Source of the DNA: Myxocyprinus asiaticus | Lineage: Eukaryota; Chordata; Actinopteri; Cypriniformes; Catostomidae | Assembly (NCBI RefSeq): GCF_019703515.2 | Contig: NC_059351.1 | Span: 15,379,501 to 15,443,500 of the forward strand | Direction of reading: 5' to 3' | Length of the DNA: 64,000 nucleotides | In this document: one piece after another, positions 44,497 through 57,337 of the stretch | Layout of the letters: the number at the start of each line of letters is the position of its first letter | How positions within the stretch are numbered: the first letter of the stretch is position 1 | Notes under the pieces: model-generated | Database searches by the model: none | Told to the model about the DNA's origin: nothing | The model's input: the letters and a program-made list of their open reading frames with translations, nothing else | Made by a program: the position numbers and the translations under genes

Positions 44497-44913
44497 CTTT
44501 AGAAAGACGCGTCTTTAAAAAGACCTTCCGTGTGTGCCGCTCTTTCAGAGAAATATATTCTTTTAGAGAAATATACTCTTTTATTTCTGCCAAAGTGCCC
44601 AGGGGCATTCTCTGCAGTGCACCAGTGCAGAGGGGGGAGAAGCCGCTGAAATGCGCCATCAGATCCAGCAGAGGTGAATGAACAGTAGTATTCAGCTCAG
44701 TGAGCATGACCGTTTGGCTCCGAAGAGAAAATCTGAATGAGTGGTTGCATACCAGCTCCTTTTATACCCGTATGTCCGGGGGAGTGGCATGCAAATACCA
44801 CTCGCCAATTTTCATTGGCCTTTTATCAAAGACCAGAGGTGTCTCGGGCTCCCAAGAGTGACCCCTAGTGTCACTACATCGACACAACGTCGAGTGAGTG
44901 ACAGATAGGGAAC

Positions 44914-45845
44914 TCATGGTTTTATATTACAAGCTATTATGATGCCATTTTACTATAACCTCCTGAGACGGCAAACATCAATATGGTGTTTGGTGTATAA
45001 AAAACATGATGTTAACTGATTTTATTAAAAAACATAATATTGTATTTGATGTGCTGAATTGTAATGTCATACATTTGTTGTCATACAACAAATTGCAGGG
45101 TGTTCTCTAAACATGCTATATCTGCATGTTTGCCCTACATTACAAACAAATAACTTGGCTTAGGTGGTTGGGGAAAATAAAATATTGATATTTTATTTTC
45201 ACACCCAAAATTGTGTGGAAAAGTATTGATTAAACTAGATACGTAAATTTGTGACAAACTATAATCTTGGTTTGACAAAACCTTGACTGAAAATTTAAAA
45301 TGGTTTTAAATGCTTGAATTTAGGAATTTTTACAGGTCTTACAGTCATAAAAAAAGCATGAGCATTCCAAAACAAACTCAGCTCATTTTAACATTCTGTC
45401 AATGTAATGCAGTCTTGGGGATTTGTGGTCACTTTGAAAGCAAAAATGAAGCCTTCACAGGGCACTTGGTTGGGAGTAATAATAATGGTAGCCAAGCTGT
45501 AGGGTCGTTCCAAACAGAATTTCCAATCAAATAAAATTACCACTATTTTTAAGCCCCAGACCATTCAGCCCTCCAAAGGTTAAGTCTTTGAAGGGAATAG
45601 GGTATAGCTATGTACAGAGATAATCACTTCTGAATAGAATGCACCCCATAATTCAAATGAGTAAGAACAGATGTAGCAGTGCGAGCCAGAACTGCCTGAA
45701 CTCTTTGCAGAGTTTGTTGGATGTAGCTTAAAAAAGTGAAAATTAGTAATATACAGTTCCATCAAGTAGCCTTTAAACATAAGCAATAAAGCAGTGTGTA
45801 TATTTGAAAGAATTTGATTAGTAGTTTTTTATGTATTTTTATACA
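44914..45845. other. Intronic sequence, no gene seen
   Basis: AT-rich with no recognisable exon, RNA gene or element ends. Confidence 0.5.
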
Positions 45846-45853
45846 CACAATGG

Positions 45854-47853
45854 CAGCGGCATAGCTAGACCCTGGCTGACAGAGCTGAAGCCCCGAATCT
45901 TTTGTTAATAGCCCCGAATGTTTTTTTGATAAAAAAAAAAAAAAAAGGCTTACTGTTCATTACATCAGGGTTCAAACGCGACAAGGCAGGCTTCAATTCT
46001 GGCTTCAAAAATACATTAATTCCGATCAGTTAGCCCAACTTGCATTAATTGACAGTTCGCACTTTGACTTTTACCTGCTGTTCGTGCTCAAGTTTGATTC
46101 ATCAGACGAATCGTTACGAATGCCTCGAGTTGGAGCTTTCTATTTCTCTCACAGGGGGTGCAGCTTTTCTGTATCAGAGGCACTGAGGTTTTATTATGCA
46201 AGCCTTATTTCTAAATATCTGATCTATAAGCCTCATTTCTAATCTTCATTTGTTTTTAAAAATCCACACACCTCAAGCAGATTTTAATGCAAGAGCCAGT
46301 CATCTTGTTCGGTTATTCGGGTTTAGTCGGGAGTCGGTATGCGGGAACAAAGAATGTTTATTGCAATGGAATTTCCTCAAACGCAACTCAAAATAGCAGC
46401 ACAGTGAACTATAAGCCTGAAAAGCACAATACAAAGGTCTTAAAATCATTAAAGTCAAACAAAAATGATCAAACTGTCACTGCCTGTATATGCACTCTGC
46501 CCATACTGGTTCACATTTGCATGTCATGTGCGTGGAGTTAAACTCCTGCATTTAAATAGCCTCTTTGCGGTGCCTTGATTTTTAAATGGTTTAAAATCAA
46601 ATTACATTGAACTTGTCAAATTATTGTAGTCGGCACACCAGAGCAAAAGGGGGGAAAAAACACTCTCTTACCCTTTATCAAGCATTGAAACTGTGCTTTG
46701 TTAAAAACAACCTGGAATCATGTTTAATAACAGTCATGAAACTCAACGCAGGGGTTTCGAAATGCGTTTATAAAAATTAAAGTTATATTTAACTTTACTC
46801 GGTGATCCCACAATGGCGTTTTATTGCCACGTTAAATAAAAAAAATAAAGATTTAGATAATAAAGTCGTAATATTTTGCAAATAATGTAAAATTATGAGA
46901 ATAAAGTTGTTATTGGGTTTTCCTCTCTAAACAATATTGTAATTGAGGGGATGTTACCACATTCAATACCATGATATGGACGTATATAATTCACAGCAGT
47001 TTCAATTATTTTTCACTTCACCTGTGTGCAAGCCTATATCTTGTGCCTCCCTTGACAGGCACCCACATGTTGAAAACTCCTGTACTAATGCACACCTCAT
47101 TCATGAACAGAGAGCTCGCAAAAACTTCCCACAGATTCAGCTCGGTTGCATAGCCAAGTTATCTCCCTGGTTAGTGAAGCCTTTTTTTTTTAAAATTTTT
47201 TAGAATCCTTTATTTTTTATTTTTTTTGTCACACATTATACATTTTGAACATATACAGCGAAATTCTTTTTCTGCATATCCCAGCTAAGCTGGGGTCAGA
47301 GCATGGGGTCAGAGCGCAGGGTTATCCATGATATGGTGCCCCTGGAGCAGACAGGCTTAGTGATATTGTATGTAGAGACCCAGGCGCTTCACTTTGCTGT
47401 TGTCCACCACATCACTTTGATGTTACTTTCCTTTCAATTTATTCTCAAAATATTACAACTTTAATCTCATAATGCTTCGACTATCTTCTCTTTATTTTTA
47501 CTTTATCTTAAAATATTATGATAAATGGAAATTGCACATTTAAATTGTTAAATTACTTTGATTTTATTGTTAGCGTTAATTTCTACACAATTAACAATGA
47601 GCTGACAATTGTAATTCTCGCTTTAATCCTCCACAATTTAAATTAAAACATGTTTCATCCATTTATTGTGCAGCTGACATTTGCTCATACAAAGTTTTTA
47701 ACCGGTGTCAGTGTTGCACTTAATATAAATATCATTTGACAGGTAGGGTGGTCATTTTTTAAGTCATGGAAGGAAGGATTCTTCTTATTTTTATATTATA
47801 ATATGGCCTGTGGGCTAAGCCCTGAATGACACTGAAGTTTAGCGACGCCCCTG
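45854..47853. mobile_element. 2.0-kb hAT element with perfect 8-bp duplication
   Basis: The left end CAGCGGCATAGCTAGACC and right end (inverted) CAGGGGCGTCGCTAAAC belong to the CAGGGGCGTMGCTAGRCC hAT end type. CACAATGG is duplicated at 45846-45853 and 47854-47861. No transposase domain is readable; frames at 46287-46541 and 46943-47203 have no recognisable motif. A retroelement fragment is nested at 47205-47420. Confidence 0.87.
47205..47420. repeat. Nested retroelement-like fragment
   Basis: The pattern TGTCACACATTATACATTTT, CAGCGAAATTCTTTTTCTGC and CCCCTGGAGCAGACAGG is a dispersed fish repeat I recognise only loosely, next to T-rich sequence. It lies inside the hAT element. Confidence 0.45.
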
Positions 47854-47861
47854 CACAATGG

Positions 47862-49199
47862 TATAATCAGATTATAGTGGTTATGACAGGTATTTTTTAA
47901 TTAGCTGGCACTGTTACATTTACAATAAAAATGTTTCAATGTGTACAATGAATTGCAACCCTCTACAGATACATGATTACAGAGATCATTTAAAATCACA
48001 TTTTAGCTTTTTAAAAATGTACAAATACATCATTCTAGCAATAATATGATGTCAGGAAATTGCATATGGTCTCATAATGCAGGTATTCATAATGTAAATG
48101 TCCTTTAAATATATGCACATTTACACATTTATCACACATTTTGTTACATGCTTGTTTTTGTATTCATAATTTGCTATATTTACAAGTATTTACATTGAGT
48201 TTGCATTGATATGTATAACAAGCGCTAAACTGGTATACTGTCTCTTCAGGAACAGCGCCTGCTCAGCAAACGTGTTTCAGATAAAGGTTTTTTTTTTTTG
48301 TTTTTTTTTAACCACATCTGCCCAATGTTTGAATAGAATTAATCTGACTGTAAATAACAGAAAGAGTATAAAAAGAGACATAAATCAATGAAAATGGATT
48401 GTGTGGATCTCAACTTTAAAAGATAATTCAATCTAAAAGATCTTTTAGGGGGGGCCCTAAAAGAAAATTGGCCCCAGGACCCTCACTAGTCATAATCCAC
48501 CCCTGCCCCTAGGGAGCTGGTAAGGGAGACTGCGTTAATATGCGTATAGGGAGCAGCAGTACTGATAACCGGCTAATGGAAGCCCTGCTGGTGTCTCCAA
48601 GGTTCTGTCACAGCATTTCTGTTTGATAGTGCGCTAGCCAATGCAGAAGTTGGAGACATTGCTGGAACCCTACAGGTAATCTACACAGTCATTAACCCAT
48701 TAAATCCCACCGGTTACAATTGTGACCAGGATCTAAAAGGAGTTTTTGAATTTTGTATTTTGCACGGAGTTGTCAGTTGTAAATGACAGTGCAGACTTTT
48801 TTGCATGTCTGTCAAAACTCCATAAAAAGAAGCAAATAAATCCTGTCCTAATACACTTACAAATACCATATTTTGTACATAATTTGAATTGAGTTGTGCT
48901 GTGTTCATTTTCTGTTGTTCATCTCTGTTGGTGGGGTAGGTTTTGTGTGGATGACTGAAAAATACATCTGGATGAAGCATATTTTGTCCACTTTTATATT
49001 TTGTTTATAAAGATATTGCGAAAAATCGCAATTAACTACAAAAAATTATGCGATTAATCGCGATTAAATATTTTAAACGTTTAACAGCCATATTGTTGTG
49101 AATTCTTTACATTGTGGACTTATTATAACAGTTCTCTGTCTGGGGACGTTGCACATCGGTGAATAGCAATACAACAATAACGGCGTATTCACAATGCGA
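47862..49199. other. Intronic sequence, no gene seen
   Basis: Mostly AT-rich. 48440-48520 is a GGGGGGCCC / GGCCCCAGG remnant like that near 34320-34560, probably a decayed hAT end. Confidence 0.45.
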
Positions 49200-49207
49200 G
49201 TTACGCA

Positions 49208-49564
49208 CAGTGTTGCCAACTTAGCGACTTTGTCACTAGATTTAGCAACTTTTTGACCCCCATAGCAAGTAAAAGAGTCATCTAGTGACTAGTGACAATT
49301 TTAGTGACTTTTGTAGTCTGCATTAGTGACATTCTTCCACATCGGGTGACACAAAAAACATCAGCTCCATCGTGAATGATTTTCTCAGATATGTAAAAAA
49401 AAACAAAAAAAAGATATATTACATATTATCTCCAAAACGGCTCCACGTGAGGCATTATAAGGCATATAGATCCATGTATATATCCATGCATTATTGAACA
49501 ATGACAAAGTCCAAAATTATCCTAGCAATAGCAACCAGGTGTAGGCAGCAGTGTAGTGTTGGGG

Positions 49565-49610
<46 letters not shown>

Positions 49611-50001
49611 CCCCAACACTACACTGCTGCCTACACCTGGTTGCTATTGCTAGGATAATTTTGGACTTTGTCATTGTTCAATAATGCAGTTTAGTTACAA
49701 AACAAAATAAATAAACAGAAATCCCCCACTGTCTGAATGTTTGTAAAGTTCAATTAGTGATAGCTAAATGATTAGTAGTTAAATACTAATTGTTAAATCA
49801 TTAGTTCAATTAAAAAATAAAATAAAAACACATATGGTTCTACACCTTGAAAGAATTGCCGTAGCTCTTTACGCCAATTCATTTACATATGTAAATTTGA
49901 CGTCTTGCATAATAAATGATGTCATCACATGATTTAGCTACTTTTAGCGACATTTCTGCAAGCCTTTGGCTACTTCACATGAGAAATAGTTGGCAACACT
50001 G
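49208..50001. mobile_element. hAT-type element carrying a large palindrome
   Basis: The ends CAGTGTTGCCAACTTAGC and AGTTGGCAACACTG are inverted copies. The flanks GTTACGCA (49200-49207) and GTTATGCA (50002-50009) agree at 7 of 8 positions. The 794-bp interior has repeated TAGCGACTTT / TAGTGACTTT motifs and the palindrome at 49487-49688. Confidence 0.83.
49487..49688. repeat. Perfect 202-bp palindrome with (TA)n centre
   Basis: Positions p and 99175-p are complementary across the whole interval. Each 101-bp arm is 85 bp of unique sequence followed by a TA run. I compared the arms base by base and found no mismatch. Confidence 0.95.
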
Positions 50002-50296
50002 GTTATGCAACAGAACTTGCGTAAAAGTAACACAGTTAACTTTGTTGATGCGAGTTCAGTTTCACACTGTCAAAAGATACAGAGATTATTCAAAGACAAT
50101 GTAAGTGTCAATCATAGCATTGATCACCTTTGTAGGATTATCCACAAACGAAGCCATCAAATGAACACAACACCGCATTTTACAGATCAGAGAGATCCCC
50201 CACCAGGCCATTAGAGTCATAAAAACGAACCCGTGGCGCCTAAATTGCTGAAGGAGACCGTCTCCACCATTCCTGCTTAATCTCAAACTAGGGTTT

Positions 50297-52200
50297 GTAA
50301 TGACAGAGCTAACCCATATGGACAACCCTTCTTTGTTCCACAAACTTAAACCCTCTGTAAGACCAAATGGCCAAGTAAGACCTTGTGACCTTAAATGCAT
50401 AAATCCACAACGGATCAGGAAACGGAGACTCGTGAAGGAATCCATGAACGTTGTACCTTCACTGAGTTAACCCTCTTAAATGTACAGAATGCATTTAAAC
50501 CTACAATGTACACCATACCTAGCCTTGCTAGATCATTCTGAAAATTACTTTGAACTGTGATTAATTTCATGATTGACAAATTAATTATTATAGCCTGATG
50601 TACCTTTTAAAATATGTGTAGTGATTTGTAATCACTTCTAACTAACAAATCAATAAGTATAATCGTTAATCTTGTATTATTAATCTCATTCTACTAAGAA
50701 TGATAACTAACCTGATCATATACCCTGACAATCAGGTTTCTCATAACGTGTAATGTTTTATCCATGTTGTAAAACCAATGAATTAACCAGTATGATTGGT
50801 AATCAGGGATTTTCATGTTACGTTACTTACATGTGTAATACCCATGAAAGTATTTCACAGTTAGTATGTAAATGCTTGCTTGTTTACATAGAGAATGTTG
50901 ATGACAATGAATGTCATGTCTCTTGCAACGTTTTCAAGATATAAAAGTTAATGATTAAACATTCACTATTTTGAGTGGGAATCTACCACACAAAGGATAG
51001 TAAATCAGCTGCGAAGAGGACAGACCAGTCGACCATGTGACTCTGAAAAGCCACTTCTGATTGGCTCAGGATGCCTTTGGGGTGCGGCTAATTTCAGTTC
51101 AAAAGTTCCTAAACAGGAAGAACACGCTCTCTTACTTTCTTCGCTGCTTCTTCTCTACTCATCTCTTGCTTTTCACTGCAGCTCTTCAGCTTCAGATCCT
51201 CCGTGCCATGTAGAGTTCAGAAAAACTCAGGACCCAGAGTCCCGAGGAAGCCTCTCACTCTCTGCTCTGCAGTTCAGACACCCAACGGGAGACGCGAGTC
51301 CTCCTTGCAGAAGGCCTCGCTTCATCCAGACAACAAACTATCAGCGATCATAACAGAGTCCAAGACATCGACGAAACGAACTTTCTTCAAACGCCAAAGA
51401 ACCAAGCAACACAAGGAAATGCAACGACACGCAAGTACATCTCCAGACTTTTGCTCAAAGTGCTGGTGTATTAGTTAAATACTTTGGGTAATCCAATTGC
51501 AAATCAATTAGACTCAAAGAAAGATAGATGGTTCTTAAGGCATTGTCAACAGACTCTATGTATTGATCATTTATTTCACATTCTGTCACTACTCACCAAC
51601 CTGTTTCATGTTGTATGTGTTAGATTAGTTTTATGTTTAGAATAGCAATAAAGTTTGTCTGTATTTAAAGATAATTTGACTGTGGTATATTTTGATAAAT
51701 AATCTCATCCCTGTTTTTAAAAGATTTTGCTTCAAAGCTGTACCTAAATATGTGTAATATTATTTTCAATAAGCCATGAGAATAATATTCCTCCAATAAG
51801 TGAATTAACCATAATTCCCTTATTAAAACTAATTCCTTACAGTAGAAATTGTGAGCGGATACAACAAGATGTTGTATTACAATTTTAATGGTGGAGAATT
51901 TTATTCAGACAAATAATCTAGTTATTTGTCATTTATCTCATTTATAATGGTTGTCGAACGCGACTAATTCCATTATAAATTTCCTTACATAATAATGTAG
52001 AATAAGGACAGTTTAATTTAATTCCTAGCTCACACATACTGTTTCCCTACATATAATGGTGGAGGTACGCAGGCACTTTAACCCATCCCGCGTACATTTA
52101 TACTACCAAATTCGCTACATATAATGGTGGAGAATGCGTGCAAAGATCTAAATTAGCTCAACACTCCCAAAGAACACATTCCCCGGCATGTGTAATAGCG
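50297..52200 (+). repeat. Possible long LTR-like region
   Basis: Starts TGTAATGACAGAGCTAACCC. Contains a pyrimidine-rich CTTCTTCTCTACTC stretch near 51140, a polyadenylation-type GCAATAAAG (51646-51654) with a TGTCTG downstream element, and then three occurrences of AATGGTGGAG (51889, 52056, 52121) after CTACATAT-like sequence. That combination resembles the LTR and leader of a fish retroelement. No paired LTR and no gag/pol frame are present, so this is tentative. A 91-codon frame at 51203-51478 is basic and has no domain. Confidence 0.3.
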
Positions 52201-52250
52201 TTAGATGGCCCCAGCCGAATCTAATACTCTGTGGAGTGAAAACATAGAGC

Positions 52251-52352
52251 TTTTTCTCAAAGATTAGAGGTGTTTGGGGCTCCCAAGGGCGACCCCTAGT
52301 GTCACTACATCGACACAACATCTCTTTCCCTCCATCAGGGAACGGAGGTTAC
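52251..52352. repeat. DIRS terminal-repeat fragment
   Basis: About 100 bp matching the outer 3' terminal repeat of copy C (GGTGTTTGGGGCTCCCAAGG, CCCCTAGTGTCACTACATCG, then the CCATCAGGGAACGGAGGTTAC end). It is isolated from any DIRS coding sequence. Confidence 0.88.
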
Positions 52353-54984
52353 AACATTAACTGAGACGATATACACACACATAGCAGTATGTTATACAGT
52401 ATATGCAATTTCAAAACTACATATTTATTGATGGAATACACAACATTTTTAAAATTGTTTAATAGTTAAAATGTGACCAAAATGATGAAAACTAATGATA
52501 AAATAAAGATTTTGCCATTTATATTTTCCTAATATGTCATGTTAGAAGGTCTGTATATGTTACTGAATTAACTGAGAGTGAATTTCTTTAATGTTTAAGC
52601 TAAATGAACACAACTGAAATATACCTAAAAGAATCAGATATCAAATCAAATATGGTGGCTGCATCAACCCTCATTGGTTCTCCATGAAGAAAGACAGACA
52701 ATTGGATTGGAGCGACATAAGAGTGAGTAAATAATGACAGAATGTAATTTTTTGGGATGAACTAATTCTTCAAATGTGTATATCTGCAAAAAAAAAAAAA
52801 TAATAAAATAAAATTAAATAAAAACTTTTAGGAGAGCACTAGCCTCAAAGTTAACAGACATGGCCTAAAACTCACGCAAAACTCACATTTTGGTTTCATT
52901 GAGTCTTGAAAATCCTGTCAGGAATATCTGGGAATCCATGAAGGAGATTGGCATGAGCTTTAGGCTCTAGCTTTGACAGACAGCATGACAAATGTCGCTT
53001 ACAACAGTTTTTAAACTACTAAGAAAAATTCAACACTAGTAAGACCTGATTCTGTGCATGGTAGCTCAGACAGCCTGTCCACCAAGGACCAAGCCTAATG
53101 ATTATATAAAAAAATAAGATTATATAATAGGATTACAAATGGTGCAATAATATTTATAACAACAACAACTGTATACAGAATCTATTTAAAAGTTGCTATG
53201 CAGCCACCAGTAGGAACCTTTAAAGGAAACGTTAGTAGGAGGTTTAAAGGCAACATTTACCACACATTAATGTAACAAATTACAGTTGCAAAAACTAGGA
53301 CAATGTGAAATTACAGACTGCTCTGCAAAACAATTACATGTACAAGTTGTTCATACAATACCCAGTTCTTATGTAATGGAAACTGTTATGCGTGTCCCCA
53401 AAACACACACAAACACCCATAGGAAATAAAAATCACAAATGAGATCTTTTCAATATCTCAATTGCTTCTCATAGACAACACTGTGATTAAATGGAGAGAA
53501 AAATAATTTTGCTGAAGTCTCCTGCCAAATAAGTTCCACCTGCCCTTAGTAATCTCATGTGTTTTCTATAGACTTTCAAAAGAGATCTCTTAAATTGTGC
53601 TCAAATTTCCCAAGATATTACATTATTTGTGATATGGTATGCTGATTCATTTTATAGCTCTATACTCTTATTGTCAACAATTTTCTCATTTGTGTTTCAT
53701 TTTTATGTCTCACTATTTACAGAATTTTAGGATAAAGATCTGAGACAAAGTTGATACTTAAAAGAAATGTTACTGAACACTTTTGAAAATCTTTGGAAAC
53801 CTGTTTGGAAATAGTCATTAAATTTGCAATTCCATTAGATGACACTTCACTTTTAACTTGTCAACTATGTATAGAATCTAAGTTTCTGCATGTTAAATTG
53901 GAATAGGAGAAAGCACTTGAACATTAAATAAAACAATCTTCACCTTAAAAGTCTCCTGTGATATGAACGCGCAACGTCTGAGCAAGATTTTTTTCCTCTG
54001 GGCAGAAACACACACTCATAGGACATTCTCTGACTCATTCTCAATTTCAGCATCATCACCAGTTATCATCCTTTCACCCTGAAACTGAACCTCGCGAAGT
54101 AGCGTAACCCCACAGTATGACTAATGATACTGTATGTTACCATATGGAGAACAGGACTGTAGGTGAGTGAGTGCTAGGCAGACAGGGAAGAGGAAAAGAG
54201 TCTGTTTGTTTTTAATAGGACAGAGTGCCTTTCTTTATAAAGAGCACAATGAGTGATGAATGACTGAATTGCTGCCATTCATTCAAACTTGGAACCCTTC
54301 ACAAGGACATCGCTATGGAAACTCTCTTTTTCTCCCTCTCTCCACTCAAGTATGTCCATCATTCTTATCTTTCTTTTCAAAAACTGCTTTCATCAGTAAA
54401 ATTACATTTTATAACTTTGGCCAGAAAACAGGGCTTTTCCAGCACACAATTTATCTGTCTGTCTATGTGGAGACCATTAAGCTTTTAGTAGAAATTTGGC
54501 ACTTTGCATACAGATGGACAACTTATACACTCCCCAATACACACTCACAAACAGACTATCTACTATCTTTAAAGGGGTTATATCATGACAAATGGCATTT
54601 TCCTTGATCCTTTAAAATAAAAGAGCAATGGACTTGTAGGCTAAATAAACTTTAGGTACGAATACTTGCAAAAACAGCTTGTTGATACATTTTCACCTTA
54701 ACAATTACAAATGACTGCCCACATTTGCACATCAACCACACCTATTCAGCATTTTTAGCGCTACACAACACAACAAAATTTCTCACGTAAACATACAACC
54801 ACTGTGAACAAGCTTCTCTCCTAGTGCTCATGAATGCACAACAGACATCTAGATATTCACTGAAAAATTACTTAGATTTCAGGTCGTTCCTCACCAAAAC
54901 TAAAGTGTATGCCTTCAGAAGTGGAATATGATGCACAAGCCACATTAACTACTTTTAAGATCCTTTTAGGTTCTTTTTTAAGCT
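52353..54984. other. Intronic sequence, one weak exon-like frame
   Basis: AT-rich. A 34-codon minus-strand frame at 54016-54120 with an AG in front is listed as a finding. 52712-52775 is a decayed end of the AGGGATAGTTC element family. Nothing else recognised. Confidence 0.45.
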
Positions 54985-54988
54985 TTAA

Positions 54989-55622
54989 AGGGATAGTTCG
55001 CCTGGAAATGAAAATTATCTCATCATTTAGTCACCCTCATGCCTTCCTAGATGTGTACAACTTTCTTCAGCAGAACACAAACAAAGAAAAATAGAAAAAT
55101 ATCTCAGCTATGTAGGTCCATACTATGCAAGTGAATGATGATCAGACATTTGTAGCTTCAAAAATCACATAAATGACACATTAAAGTAATCCATATGACT
55201 CCAGTGGTTAAATCTATATCTTCAGAAGTGATATAAAGAGATACAAAGCGATATAGTGAGAAACAAAACTATTTTTAAGTCCTTTTTACTCTAAATCTCC
55301 ACAAGTGGAGATTTAGGGTAAAAAAAAAAAGTACTTAAATTTACTTAAATTTTTATCTTTTTCTCACCCACACCTATTATATCGCTTCTGAAGATATGGA
55401 TCACTGGAGTTTTATAGATTACTTCTATGTTTCCTTAATATGATTTTTGGAGCTACAGAGGTCTGATCACTATTCACTTGCATTGTACTGATCTACAGAG
55501 CAGAAATATTCTTCTAAAAATATTTGTTTGTGTTCTGCTAAGAAAGAAAGTCATACACATCTGGAATGGCTTGAGGGTGAGTAAATTATGAGAGAATTTT
55601 CAGTTTTGGGTGAACTATCCTT
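54989..55622. mobile_element. TTAA-flanked miniature element, AGGGATAGTTC family
   Basis: TTAA at 54985-54988 is followed by AGGGATAGTTCGCC. The right end is GGGTGAACTATCCTT followed by TTAA at 55623-55626. The interior has the characteristic TCACCCTCATGCCTTCC and GAGGGTGAGTAAATTATG blocks. TTAA target duplication suggests piggyBac- or Kolobok-type mobilisation. A right-end fragment of the same family is at 55690-55762. Confidence 0.8.
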
Positions 55623-55766
55623 TTAAAGTGAGGCACTATCCACTGCCAATGTATTGCTCAGCATTTTGTGTTCAGCATTAGTAAGAAAGTCATATGGGTT
55701 TGGAACGACATGGGGGTGAGTAAATTATGGCAGAAATTAATTTTTAAGTGCACTATTCCTTTAACA

Positions 55767-57337
55767 ATAAGAGTAAGAAGTGGAAGTCTGCCAAACATTT
55801 TTCTGTTTGTTCTGTTCTGTTCTGTTCTTCTGTACAAATTTCCAGTATCCCAGTGTTAGGAAATAATTCCTGGAGTTTATTTTTAACAAGATTTCTGATC
55901 ACGTCCATATACATTTGTGTGGTGCAATTCAGCGTGGATTGTTTTGTAAAGCTGTCACAGTGTAATGCAGGCTCTGCAAAAGGCTGTTATTGAAGGATGG
56001 GGCAGCAGCATCTACAGTATATTGGACCTGAAGGCAAACCAACAAACCAACTGTTCAACTGTACAAGTGTTGTTATTTGCAAAACATTAGCCAATCATAA
56101 CTTGGCTAATCCTTGGCAAAAACAATTTGTTTACAAAACTGTTAATGGCACAGTACCAAAAAAGGGTCAGAGATACAGTGAAAAATGTTGTATGAAACTA
56201 AATTACAATTGCTTTTAGTGCAAAAAGCCCAATAAACAAGTCTATAAGTGGACTAAAAGTCCCTTTAAAACTTTAATTAAACAAGCTGAAATATTATGTG
56301 CTTGAACTGAAGCTTACAAATCTTTGGGTAATCAAAAAGGTTTAATTTTCCCTTCAATGGCACAGTACATTTTTGGATTTAATGGCGTGATCCGTTACCA
56401 TGTTGCCGGTACAGTAAAGAGCATTTTAACTGTGGGTTCCTGTGGATCTGAGGTCTGACACATCGCTGTTCTAATGAGCTCTGAATTTGATCAAATGATC
56501 AGATGATTAAGCTGAAGAGAGACGAGAGTCATTATTGCTGACAACCTGTGCTCCTAGTGTACACTGCAAAACGCAGCTCAATGGGAATGGGTTTAAGATG
56601 TGTGAATGTACTATTGGCACTGTTTGCACACAACCAATCTTTTCTTTTTACTGAATTGCAAACCATGAACTGAAATGTAGTTCCCTATGACATCTTTGTT
56701 TCAAAGCACTGAAACTTCAAATTAATGCATCATTGTTTTATGTTAGAAAATAGTTAGAACAGAAATAAAAACTCTGTCAGACTGTCATTAATCATGACAG
56801 TTTCATACAGTTTACAGCAATAAAAGAATTACATCTTTGGTGGTATGTACCACTTCAGGGGCCAGTAGCCAGTTGGTGTTATTGAATATTTACAAGAAAT
56901 AAATGTTTTATAACTATGAATTTTATAGTTATTTCTGCAGTTTTTTTTTTTTTGTTTTTTTTTGTAATTTTTTTTTTTTTTTTTTTTGAGGTGGGGAACC
57001 CTAAAATCTGGTGGTGAGACACCACTCATGAGGATGTGTAAACGATGATTACACTTTTTATTTATGGGTGAAAAATTCCTATAAACCACACTGATGTTTA
57101 TATGGACATGTATTTTGGGTTAATTGAAATGCTGAAAAAATGTACCAAAAAAATGTCCGTACACTGATTTTACTGCTCCAAAATTACTTTATTGGCTTAC
57201 ACTTGCAAAGTTTCAACCATCAGGTCTTCGTCAGACAAAACCCCAATGCAACATAAACCACAGTTATATAGACACTGATCATGACATCACTAAATTACTC
57301 AGTTACGTGGTCACTGAAAATCACTTTTTTTTTTTTA
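55767..57337. other. Intronic sequence, no gene seen
   Basis: (TTCTG)n short run at 55807-55830, poly-T runs at 56940-56986, and at 57175-57245 a TTTCAACCATCAGGTCTTCG dispersed repeat. No exon recognised. Confidence 0.45.

Larger units (their letters stand above)
40357..44913 (-). mobile_element. DIRS retrotransposon copy E (internally deleted)
   Basis: Minus-strand copy with both terminal repeats: 5' end GTTCCC at 44913, 3' end GGTTACTTGTGTAACC at 40357. Its 3' end lies only 51 bp from the 3' end of copy D, so D and E are tail to tail. Contains gag, an RNase H remnant and the most complete recombinase C-terminus. Reverse transcriptase is absent. Confidence 0.9.
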
